This document shows positions 38,828 through 46,748 of a DNA stretch of 64,000 nt, piece after piece. Position numbers and translations under genes: made by a program. Below the pieces are notes generated by a model that was not told where the DNA came from, did not search any database, and saw only the letters and a list, made by a program, of their open reading frames with translations. Origin of the DNA: Tenacibaculum sp. 1_MG-2023 (lineage in GTDB: Bacteria > Bacteroidota > Bacteroidia > Flavobacteriales > Flavobacteriaceae); contig NZ_JAUORH010000004.1 of the NCBI RefSeq assembly GCF_030547425.1, positions 111,073 to 175,072 on the forward strand. The letters are read 5' to 3'. Positions within the stretch are counted from its first letter, which is position 1. Every line of letters starts with the position of its first letter.

Positions 38828-41800
38828 ATGAAAAAAACTACTTTATTGCTTTTCTTTATAATCTTTTCATTTGTTCCAATTGCATTGTCACAAACTGTAA
38901 TATATACTGAAGATTTTGAAGGAACTGATTTTAATGGTTATGCTATAGGTAATGCAGATACAGGAACTGACTATCCTTCTCAAACATTTGTTGTTTCTGG
39001 TCCAGATCGAATTAGCAGAGGAACTGTTGGTAGCTTCACTTTTGATGGTAGTATTACTGGTAATGCTACTAATTTTATAGGAGGAGAAGATATCAACTTT
39101 ACTACTGACGGAGGATTTTATAATGGTCATTCATATATTGAATTAGATCCTATTGACATTACAAGTAAATCAAACCTATCAATAGATATAGACGTTGCGT
39201 TTCCTAATACATCTCCCACTAGGTATGAAATTAATGATTTTTTTATTGTTGATTACAAAATTGACGGAGGTAGTTATACAACTGTCCTTGCTTTTTATGG
39301 AGATGGTGATACCCCTACCCCTACCTTAGGGCTAAGAAGGGATGACAATTTAAATGGTATCTTGGAAGGTGGTGAAACCAGTAATGTAAATACTGCTATG
39401 ACAACTTTTAGCTTAAATTTAGATGCAATAACTGGTAGCGCAGTAAGTGGAAATTCAATTGAAATCAGAGTTCGTTTTAAAATGCCAGACTCTCAAGAAG
39501 AATTTGCTTTTGATAATATCATTTTAAAAGGTTCAATTGGAAATACAACTCCTGTTATAGGAGGAACTTCAGCGGGTCAAACTGTAAACGATAACAGTAC
39601 AATTGCCCCTTTTTCGAATATTACAACTATAGATGCTGATGGAGACAATTTATCTGCAACTATTACTTTAGATGATAATGTAAAAGGTTTATTATCAGGT
39701 ACAGGTCTTTCTGGCTCTGGCCCATATACTATAACTAGTACCACCCCAGCTGATTTACAAACAAAATTAAGAGCTTTATCTTACAATCCAACTGATAACA
39801 GAACAACTACTACCGAGACTACTACTTTTACAGTAGTTATAAATGATGGTACAGATACTGACACAGATAATACAACTACCGTTATTTCAAGTGCAATTTC
39901 ACCCACCGTGACAAGTGTTAACGTACCTACCAATGCTACTTACATTACTGGTCAAAATTTAAATTTTACAGTTAATTTTAATGAAAACATAACAATAAAC
40001 ACTACAGGAGGAATTCCTCAAGTAGCCATTACTGTTGGCTCTACTGTACGTCAAGCAACATACATTAGTGGTAGTGGAACAAACGCTCTAGTTTTTAGAC
40101 ATACAGTTCTCGCAGGTGAGTTAGACTCTGATGGTATAGCTGTTGGGACATTAACTGCTAACGGAAGCACTTTAAAAGATTCTGGAGGTAAAGATGCTAA
40201 CCTAACATTAAATAGTGTGGGGACAACTACTAATATATTAGTAGACGCTGTTGCTCCAACCGTAACGAGTGTTAATGTGCCAGCAAATTCAACTTATATT
40301 TCAGGACAAAACTTAGATTTTACAGTTAACTTTAATGAAAACACAATAGTAAACACAGCTGGAGGAACTCCTCAAATAGCCATAACTATTGGAGCTACTA
40401 CACGTCAAGCTACTTACCAAAATGGTAGCGGAACAAGTGCCTTACTGTTTAGATATACAGTACAAGCAGGTGATTTAGACACTGACGGTATCGCCATTGG
40501 TGCATTAGCTGTAAATGGTGGTACTTTAAAAGATGCTGTTAATAATGATGCTAACTTAACATTAAATAGCATTGGAGTAACAACTGCTGTATTAGTCGAT
40601 GCGGTCGCTCCTGCTGTAACAAGTGTTAATGTGCCTGCAAATGCTACTTATATTGTAGGTCAAAACTTAGATTTCACCGTTAACTTTAATGAAAATGTAA
40701 TCGTAAACACTACAGGGGGAACTTCTCAAATAGCTATCACTATTGGAGCTACCACACGTCAAGCAACTTACCTAAGTGGCAGTGGAACGAGCTCCTTACT
40801 TTTTAGGTATACAATACAAGCAGGTGACTTAGATACTGACGGTATAACTATTGGTACATTAACCGCAAATGGAGGTACTTTAAAAGATGCTGCTTCTAAT
40901 GATGCTAACCTAACATTAAACAGTGTAGGAACCACAACTGGTGTATTGGTAGATGCAGTTGTACCAACAGTAACAAGTGTTAACGTTCCTGCTAATGAAA
41001 CGTATTTAACTGGGCAAAACCTAGACTTCACCGTTAATTTTGATGAAAATGTCTCCGTAAATACAGCAGGAGGCACTCCTCAAATAGCTATTACTATAGG
41101 TGCTACTATCCGACAAGCGACTTACCAAAGTGGAAGCGGAACGAATGCCTTACTATTTAGATATACAGTACAAGCAGGTGATTTAGACACTGACGGTATT
41201 ACTATTGGTACATTAGCTGCTAATGGTGGTACTTTAAAAGATGCTGCTTCTAATGATGTTAACCTAACATTAAACAGTGTGGGGAGTACAACTGCTGTTT
41301 TGGTAGGTTTACAAACCATTACTTGGACAGGGACTACAAATAACGACTGGAATACTGCTTCAAACTGGGATCTTAATGTCATTCCATCAACAAATACAGA
41401 TATTGTTATTCCTTCTGGACTAACAAACTACCCTACTGCTTCATCAGCAGTTACATTTAATTCGTTAACTATTCATAACGGAGCTTCTTTTATACCACAA
41501 AGTACTGTTACTGGTACTGTAACTTATAAAAGAAGTTTACCAACTACAAACTGGTACTTAGTATCACCTCCTGTTGTTGGAGAAACGGTTCAAGATATTA
41601 TTGCCAACCACACCTTAGCTTCTGGAACGGGTGGTAACTTAGGACTGGCTCCTTATAGTAATATTACAGGACCTGCATGGTTATATATACAAAGTAGTAG
41701 TACGGGAACAGTGACTAGTGGAACAGGTGTTTCTATTAAATTAGCTTCCCCTGGAGATGTTTCAGTTACTGGAACAATAAACACTTCTAACGTTAGTAAA

Positions 41801-42766
41801 GGAATCACAACAGGTAGTAGAACAAACTATAACCTTATAGGGAACCCATATACATCTTATATTAATTCTGCTAGTTTTACAGCTGCAAATACTGCTATAC
41901 TTACAGATGAAGTTATTTGGCTATGGGATGGTACACAATACATCACCAAAAATGCAATAGATGATATAGAAATTGCTCCAGGTCAGGCTTTCTTTGTTGA
42001 AGCAGCTGCAAATGGAAATATTACGTTTTCTTCTGCCAATCAAAGTCATCAAAACACTGATACTTTTATGAGGCAAGAACCTATTCCTTCTCTTGAATTA
42101 TCAGTTAATAACAAAGAAGTCAAAAGGTCTGCAAAAGTATTTTACGCATCTAGTAAAACCACTGGATACGATAAAGGTTACGACTCAAAAATGTTTGGAG
42201 AAGACTCTTCTGATTTAGCCGTATTTACAGAACTACTTACTAACAATCAAGGTAAAAATTTAGCTATCCAAACATTACCAAACACCGATCATGAAAACAT
42301 GATTATTCCAGTAGGTATTAAAGGGAAAGCAGGTAAAGAAATAACTTTTTCGGTTACTTCTAAAAACCTACCAGCTAATCTTAAAATATACTTAGAAGAT
42401 AGAACAAATAGAGTTTTCACCAATTTATCAGAAGAGACCTATACCATTACTCTTGCGAATGACACAAACGGTATTGGTCAATTCTATTTACATACTAGCT
42501 CTAAAAAACTTGAAACACCTCCTATTAATCCTTCATTAGATAATATTAGTATATATAGTTCTTCTAATAATGAAGTTACCATTGTAGGATTACAAACTAA
42601 AGCCAATGTAACAGTTTATTCAATTTTAGGGAAAGAAATTTTAAATAAAAACATAACCTCTAACGGAGTAAGCAAAATAAGCCTTTCTGAGGTATCTAGT
42701 GGTGTGTATATTGTAAAATTAAACACTGACTTAGGAGAAATCACTAAAAAAATAATCTTAAAATAA
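38828..42766 (+). CDS. T9SS-secreted repeat protein with four 118-residue repeats
   Basis: A 1312-residue secreted protein, probably a cell-surface adhesin. It has a signal peptide (MKKTTLLLFFIIFSFVPIAL), an N-terminal region (residues about 25-235) resembling a lectin/jelly-roll surface domain, a cadherin-like stretch (240-355), four tandem 118-residue Ig-like repeats (359-830), a region with LIGNPYTSYINSASF, and a C-terminal type A sorting domain of about 75 residues (VTVYSILGKEILNKN ... GVYIVKLNT) that sends it through the type IX secretion system. The short peptide gene 24 nt downstream is probably in the same transcript. Confidence 0.88.
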   Translation: MKKTTLLLFFIIFSFVPIALSQTVIYTEDFEGTDFNGYAIGNADTGTDYPSQTFVVSGPDRISRGTVGSFTFDGSITGNATNFIGGEDINFTTDGGFYNGHSYIELDPIDITSKSNLSIDIDVAFPNTSPTRYEINDFFIVDYKIDGGSYTTVLAFYGDGDTPTPTLGLRRDDNLNGILEGGETSNVNTAMTTFSLNLDAITGSAVSGNSIEIRVRFKMPDSQEEFAFDNIILKGSIGNTTPVIGGTSAGQTVNDNSTIAPFSNITTIDADGDNLSATITLDDNVKGLLSGTGLSGSGPYTITSTTPADLQTKLRALSYNPTDNRTTTTETTTFTVVINDGTDTDTDNTTTVISSAISPTVTSVNVPTNATYITGQNLNFTVNFNENITINTTGGIPQVAITVGSTVRQATYISGSGTNALVFRHTVLAGELDSDGIAVGTLTANGSTLKDSGGKDANLTLNSVGTTTNILVDAVAPTVTSVNVPANSTYISGQNLDFTVNFNENTIVNTAGGTPQIAITIGATTRQATYQNGSGTSALLFRYTVQAGDLDTDGIAIGALAVNGGTLKDAVNNDANLTLNSIGVTTAVLVDAVAPAVTSVNVPANATYIVGQNLDFTVNFNENVIVNTTGGTSQIAITIGATTRQATYLSGSGTSSLLFRYTIQAGDLDTDGITIGTLTANGGTLKDAASNDANLTLNSVGTTTGVLVDAVVPTVTSVNVPANETYLTGQNLDFTVNFDENVSVNTAGGTPQIAITIGATIRQATYQSGSGTNALLFRYTVQAGDLDTDGITIGTLAANGGTLKDAASNDVNLTLNSVGSTTAVLVGLQTITWTGTTNNDWNTASNWDLNVIPSTNTDIVIPSGLTNYPTASSAVTFNSLTIHNGASFIPQSTVTGTVTYKRSLPTTNWYLVSPPVVGETVQDIIANHTLASGTGGNLGLAPYSNITGPAWLYIQSSSTGTVTSGTGVSIKLASPGDVSVTGTINTSNVSKGITTGSRTNYNLIGNPYTSYINSASFTAANTAILTDEVIWLWDGTQYITKNAIDDIEIAPGQAFFVEAAANGNITFSSANQSHQNTDTFMRQEPIPSLELSVNNKEVKRSAKVFYASSKTTGYDKGYDSKMFGEDSSDLAVFTELLTNNQGKNLAIQTLPNTDHENMIIPVGIKGKAGKEITFSVTSKNLPANLKIYLEDRTNRVFTNLSEETYTITLANDTNGIGQFYLHTSSKKLETPPINPSLDNISIYSSSNNEVTIVGLQTKANVTVYSILGKEILNKNITSNGVSKISLSEVSSGVYIVKLNTDLGEITKKIILK
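39902..41317 (+). repeat. Four tandem 354-bp in-frame repeats
   Basis: Units begin at 39902, 40256, 40610 and 40964, each exactly 354 bp (118 codons), starting P(T/A)VTSVNVPxN and ending near TLNSxGxTT. Units 2 to 4 are closest to each other; unit 1 is more diverged. The exact spacing suggests expansion by unequal recombination. Confidence 0.95.
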
Positions 42767-42790
42767 GTAAGCTATAAAAATCGAGCAATT

Positions 42791-42970
42791 ATGAAGAAAA
42801 ACATAAAAAAGACTGATACAGACTCTAAAAATATCACTCGTAAAGAAGCCTTAAAAAAAATTGGTGGTTATAGTAAATATGCTGCTTTAACGGCTTTAGG
42901 AACTTACATGATTTTAAATCCTCAAAAAGCACAAGCACAAAGTCCAGAAGCACCAGGAGGTGGCTTTTAA
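42791..42970 (+). CDS. Short exported peptide, candidate precursor of a modified peptide
   Basis: A 59-residue open reading frame, MKKNIKKTDTDSKNITRKEA and onward. Residues 16-22 (TRKEALK) resemble a Tat signal motif (S/T-R-R-x-F-L-K) with Lys for the second Arg; residues 30-42 (YAALTALGTYMIL) are hydrophobic and KAQAQ (46-50) is a signal peptidase site. Cleavage after AQA would leave QSPEAPGGGF, a 10-residue tail with one Ser. The gene is 24 nt after the T9SS protein gene and is followed by a terminator and then a PqqD-kinase fusion and a nucleotidyltransferase. I infer that it is the substrate of those enzymes; no known family was recognised. Confidence 0.7.
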   Translation: MKKNIKKTDTDSKNITRKEALKKIGGYSKYAALTALGTYMILNPQKAQAQSPEAPGGGF

Positions 42971-42992
42971 AAACCTTAAAATATTTTTTCAA

Positions 42993-43028
42993 AAAACCTC
43001 GATAAAATTATCGAGGTTTTCTATTTTT
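42993..43028 (+). terminator. Terminator between the peptide gene and the kinase gene
   Basis: AAAACCTCGATAA (42993-43005) and TTATCGAGGTTTT (43008-43020) form a perfect stem; CTATTTTT follows. It would make the peptide transcript more abundant than that of the downstream enzymes. Confidence 0.75.
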
Positions 43029-43036
43029 AGTCAATC

Positions 43037-44158
43037 ATGATAAATAAAATAATTAAACGAAACATAGATAATAAAAGTATTGTTTGGTTTCAAGATAATA
43101 ATGAATATCTTGTTGTAGCCCCTCTTGTGACTGAAATACTTTCTCTTTTAAACCAAAACGTTGATAAGCAAGAGATAACTACCCAGATTACTAAGCAAAT
43201 TAATATTACGTATAAAGAAGCATTCAGTTTAGTTATAGATATTGAGGCTTTACTTATCTCTTCAAAAGAAACTAACAGTAAAAGCAAACTTCTTACTGTA
43301 ATTAAACCAACATCTTTTGCTTCAATAAAATATTATAAAATCAAGGATATAATTTTAGAAGTAAAATATGCTTCTGACATAGAAATTTCTCTAATTCATC
43401 CAAAATTTGCTCATTTAGAAACTGAAGAAACCAAAAATATCAATCATAAGTTTGAAGTCTTTAGTAATGATAATGCTATTTCTTTTTCTGTAGATGATAT
43501 TATTATCGATACTTGGAGTCTAAAAGAAATACATTATTTTCAAGGGAAATTTTCTATGGAATTAGTGCAAAAAATCCATCAAAAAGACGAAAATCAGTGG
43601 ATGGGTGTTTTTCATGCTTCAGCAGTTAGCAATGGTACCAATACTATTTTGTGTTTAGGAGATTCTGGAAACGGGAAAAGTACTTCGCTAGCGTTGTTAC
43701 AAGCTAGCGATTTTACTTGTTTAGCCGATGATTTTGTTCCTATTGACACCTCTTTAAATGTACACAGCTTCCCTTCTGCAATCTCTATTAAAAAAAATAG
43801 CTTAGAAACTTTACTTCCGTTATATCCTGAACTAAAAATGTCTGCTGAATATCATTTTAAAAGATTGAATAAAGTTGTTCGATACTTACCTACTAACAAT
43901 CATAATTATTCTTTAAAATGTCCTTGTAAAGCTTTGATTTTTATCAAATATCAAGAAAACAGCGATTTAATTATTAACAAAATTTCAAATATTACAGCTT
44001 TTGAACAGTTAGTTCCTGACTCTTGGTTGTCTCCATTACCACAAAACGTAAAAATTTTTCTAAACTGGTTTGAAAAACTACCTTGTTACCAATTGACCTA
44101 TTCAGACAACAAAAAAATGATTTCTACAGTTTCAAAAATATTCACTGATGAGCTATAA
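43037..44158 (+). CDS. PqqD-like domain fused to an HPr kinase-like (HprK-related) protein
   Basis: A 373-residue soluble protein. Residues about 12-77 have the pattern of a PqqD/RiPP-recognition winged helix: VWFQDNNEYLVVAPLVTEIL, then a helix-turn LNQNVDKQEITTQITKQIN and VIDIEALL. Residues about 190-370 resemble the HprK kinase core: FHASAV (H193), P-loop GDSGNGKST (208-216) and the acidic LADD (229-232). HprK-like kinases of lasso-peptide clusters such as paeninodin phosphorylate a Ser of the precursor. No ptsH/HPr is nearby, so carbon-catabolite regulation is unlikely. It overlaps the next gene by 11 nt. Confidence 0.8.
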   Translation: MINKIIKRNIDNKSIVWFQDNNEYLVVAPLVTEILSLLNQNVDKQEITTQITKQINITYKEAFSLVIDIEALLISSKETNSKSKLLTVIKPTSFASIKYYKIKDIILEVKYASDIEISLIHPKFAHLETEETKNINHKFEVFSNDNAISFSVDDIIIDTWSLKEIHYFQGKFSMELVQKIHQKDENQWMGVFHASAVSNGTNTILCLGDSGNGKSTSLALLQASDFTCLADDFVPIDTSLNVHSFPSAISIKKNSLETLLPLYPELKMSAEYHFKRLNKVVRYLPTNNHNYSLKCPCKALIFIKYQENSDLIINKISNITAFEQLVPDSWLSPLPQNVKIFLNWFEKLPCYQLTYSDNKKMISTVSKIFTDEL

Positions 44159-45215
44159 AGAAACCTTATTTTTTGTGGCTAAGTGCTTAACCATTACTCA
44201 TGAAAAAGTTAATTATAAATTAGTTAAAGAAAAAATAGAAGCCGATTTAGTAGATTGGGATGCTGTTGTTAAAGTGAGTACAGCTCACTATGTTTTTCCT
44301 GCGTTATACTGCAACTTAAAACGTGCTCATTTTTTACATTATCTTCCTACTAACTTAGTTGAATACATGCAACATATTACTAATCTCAATAGAGACCGTA
44401 ATCGGAAAATTATTGAGCAAGCTATAGAAATTAACGAACTTTTGCTCTCAAACAGCATCACTCCTATTTTTTTAAAAGGAACAGGAAACTTGTTAGAAGG
44501 ATTGTATGAAGATATTGCTGAACGTATGGTAGGAGATATTGATTTTTTGGTCAAGCCTGAACTGTTTAACCTTACTGTTAATATCCTCAAAAAAAACGGA
44601 TACCACAAAAAAACTCCCGACTATTTAGATAATACAGTCTTAAATAGACACTATCCAAAAATAACTAAAAAAGGGAAAATTGCTGCAATTGAAGTTCACT
44701 ATAAAATGATTTCTAATGAAAAAGGATTTGACTTTAATTTTATAAAAAAAAGTGTAACTAAACTGGTTAATAACGCCACGGTTCTTTCCTATAATAATCA
44801 AGTTCTCTTAACTTGCTTTAATAAACAAATTAACGATAAAGGTCAATGGACTAAAACTATATCTCTAAGAAATTCATATGATCTTTATTTATTATCTAAA
44901 CAAACTTCTGTTAAAACAACTTTAAGTAATTTTGACCATTCAGAGTCCAATAGTTTAAAAAACTTTCTTTCAGTTACTAATTACATATTTAACTCTCCTC
45001 AATCACTAGAATATACCAAAACACATAAGACTAAAAAGTATATCAAAAAAGTACTTTTCTTTATGAATAACCCTAAAAAAAGTGCTGCTAACAAAAAAAA
45101 GTGGGAATTATACTTTTTATACAAACACCGCTTCTCAGTTATTCTAAAGTCTTTTTATGTAAAAGAATACAGAAAATATCTATTTGATAGATTTTTTAAT
45201 CAACCAAAGCTTTAA
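44148..45215 (+). CDS. Nucleotidyltransferase family protein (NTP_transf_5-like)
   Basis: A 355-residue protein of the uncharacterised nucleotidyltransferase family that accompanies HprK-related kinases in peptide-modification clusters. The catalytic region is FLKGTGNLLEGLYEDIAER followed by GDIDFLV: Gly-rich LKGTG at 109-113 and metal-binding Asp130/Asp132. A further acidic residue lies in IEVHYKM. The start codon is inside the kinase gene (11-nt overlap), so the two proteins are probably made in fixed ratio. Its 3' end overlaps the convergent mpl gene by 20 bp. Confidence 0.8.
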   Translation: MSYKETLFFVAKCLTITHEKVNYKLVKEKIEADLVDWDAVVKVSTAHYVFPALYCNLKRAHFLHYLPTNLVEYMQHITNLNRDRNRKIIEQAIEINELLLSNSITPIFLKGTGNLLEGLYEDIAERMVGDIDFLVKPELFNLTVNILKKNGYHKKTPDYLDNTVLNRHYPKITKKGKIAAIEVHYKMISNEKGFDFNFIKKSVTKLVNNATVLSYNNQVLLTCFNKQINDKGQWTKTISLRNSYDLYLLSKQTSVKTTLSNFDHSESNSLKNFLSVTNYIFNSPQSLEYTKTHKTKKYIKKVLFFMNNPKKSAANKKKWELYFLYKHRFSVILKSFYVKEYRKYLFDRFFNQPKL

Positions 45216-46551
45216 CCTCATCAAAATCTAAACCTCCGTAGTTTCCAGAACTCATTAATAACAAGGCCGTATTTTCAAGGTTTTCATTGAATAAGAACTC
45301 TTTAAATTCTTCTGGTTTTGTATAAATTATCAAATCATCTCGTTCAAAAGCTTTGGCAATTTGCGCTTCAGAAACTTCTTCTAACTGTTTAATTTTTACT
45401 GCATGGGGAGAATAAAAAACTACTGCTTTATCAGCTTTATCTAGAGCTCCTTTGTATTCTGATAAAAACTCAGCATTCAAACTGGAATAAGTATGCAACT
45501 CTAAACATGCTAACAAAGTTCTATTTGAATATTGATTTTTAACCGCTCTTGTAGTAGCTTCTACTTTTGATGGTGAATGGGCAAAATCTTTAAACACAAC
45601 AATTGAAGGGTTTTCAGCAATTTTTTCTAAACGCTTGCTTGCCCCTTTAAAACTAGCTATTGCTTCATAAAACTCATCCTCATCAATTCCCATGTGTTGG
45701 CAAATCCATTTTGATCCTGCTAAGTTTTTCAAATTATGCTCTCCAAAAATTTCCAAAGGTAAATCACCTTCTGATGTTTCTAAATAAGTGATTCCCTTAT
45801 CAATAAAATAATCAGGAGTCTTATATGGATACTTTTTTATTGGGTGATTAGAGTTTTCAACAACCTCTTTTAACACCTCATCTTCTTCATTATATACCAT
45901 TATTCCACCATTCGTCAACGAATCAGTAAAGGTTGAAAACTGTTCAACATAATTTTCAAACGTTGGGAATACATTAATATGATCCCAAGCAATCCCGCTT
46001 AACAATGCAATATTTGGTTTGTATAAATGAAACTTCGGGCGCATATCTATAGGAGAACTCAAATACTCATCTCCTTCCAAAACAATAAACTCGTTTTCTT
46101 CGGTTAAATGCACCATAGTATCAAAACCTTCTAACTGTGCACCTACCATATAATCCACTTCCCTATCATGATAATTCAACACATGTAAAATCATAGAAGT
46201 AATCGTTGTTTTTCCATGAGAACCACCTATAACCACACGAGTTTTATCTTTAGATTGCTCATGTAAAAATTCTGGATATGAATAAATTTTCACTCCAAGT
46301 TCTTGCGCTTTTAATAACTCTGGGTTATCTTTTTTTGCATGCATTCCTAAAATTACAGCATCTAAATTAGCGGTTATTCTCTCTGGAAACCAACCAAACT
46401 CACTAGGTAACAAACCTTTATTTGCTAAACGTGTTTTTGATGGATCGTGAATTGTATCATCACTCCCTGTTATTTGGTATCCTTTTTGTTGTAATGCGAT
46501 TGCTAGGTTATGCATTGCGCTACCTCCAATAGCTATAAAGTGAATTTTCAT
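45196..46551 (-). CDS. mpl: UDP-N-acetylmuramate:L-alanyl-gamma-D-glutamyl-meso-diaminopimelate ligase
   Basis: Murein-recycling ligase that attaches the recovered tripeptide to UDP-MurNAc, related to MurC. The 451 residues begin MKIHFIAIGGSAMHNLAIAL at 46549-46551; an ATG 78 nt upstream would add an odd hydrophobic stretch and is rejected. The ATP-binding loop is GSHGKTT (110-116), and EGDEYLSSPIDMRPKF and HSPSKVEATTRAVK are Mpl rather than MurC features. MurC itself remains the main alternative, but no other mur genes are near. Confidence 0.9.
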   Translation of the reverse strand: MKIHFIAIGGSAMHNLAIALQQKGYQITGSDDTIHDPSKTRLANKGLLPSEFGWFPERITANLDAVILGMHAKKDNPELLKAQELGVKIYSYPEFLHEQSKDKTRVVIGGSHGKTTITSMILHVLNYHDREVDYMVGAQLEGFDTMVHLTEENEFIVLEGDEYLSSPIDMRPKFHLYKPNIALLSGIAWDHINVFPTFENYVEQFSTFTDSLTNGGIMVYNEEDEVLKEVVENSNHPIKKYPYKTPDYFIDKGITYLETSEGDLPLEIFGEHNLKNLAGSKWICQHMGIDEDEFYEAIASFKGASKRLEKIAENPSIVVFKDFAHSPSKVEATTRAVKNQYSNRTLLACLELHTYSSLNAEFLSEYKGALDKADKAVVFYSPHAVKIKQLEEVSEAQIAKAFERDDLIIYTKPEEFKEFLFNENLENTALLLMSSGNYGGLDFDEVKALVD

Positions 46552-46577
46552 AGTACTGTTATCTGTGATATAAGCGT

Positions 46578-46585
46578 CAAAAATA
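46578..46585 (-). promoter_or_regulatory. Candidate -7 box of mpl
   Basis: TATTTTTG on the minus strand, 26 nt before the mpl ATG, fits TAnnTTTG; no good TTTG is visible at the -33 distance. Confidence 0.3.
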
Positions 46586-46748
46586 CAAAACCAAGCGAGA
46601 ATTTTAAGTATCTTTAAATCGAAACTCATTAAATAGCTATGTTAACTCACTCAAATAGTATCTTTACAAACTTTTACTTGTAAAAAACTACTGTTTTTAA
46701 GTGTTTTGTTCATATAAATTTATGATTATCATCAAAAAATATAGATCA

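Noticed and set aside
39902..41317. Periodic repeats as a CRISPR or other non-coding array
   Set aside because: The repeat is 354 bp, in frame and encodes a conserved 118-residue domain.
40768..41382. Long minus-strand open frames opposite the T9SS protein gene
   Set aside because: They lie antisense to the 354-bp repeats and repeat with the same period, so they are shadows of the real coding frame; no start context or homology.
43037..44158. True HPr kinase/phosphorylase of carbon regulation
   Set aside because: It has an extra PqqD-like N-terminal domain, no ptsH nearby, and is coupled to a nucleotidyltransferase; only the kinase core is shared.
45196..46551. MurC (UDP-N-acetylmuramate-alanine ligase)
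   Set aside because: Motifs GGSAMHNLA, EGDEYLSSPID and HSPSKVEATTRAV fit Mpl, and there is no division/cell-wall gene context.
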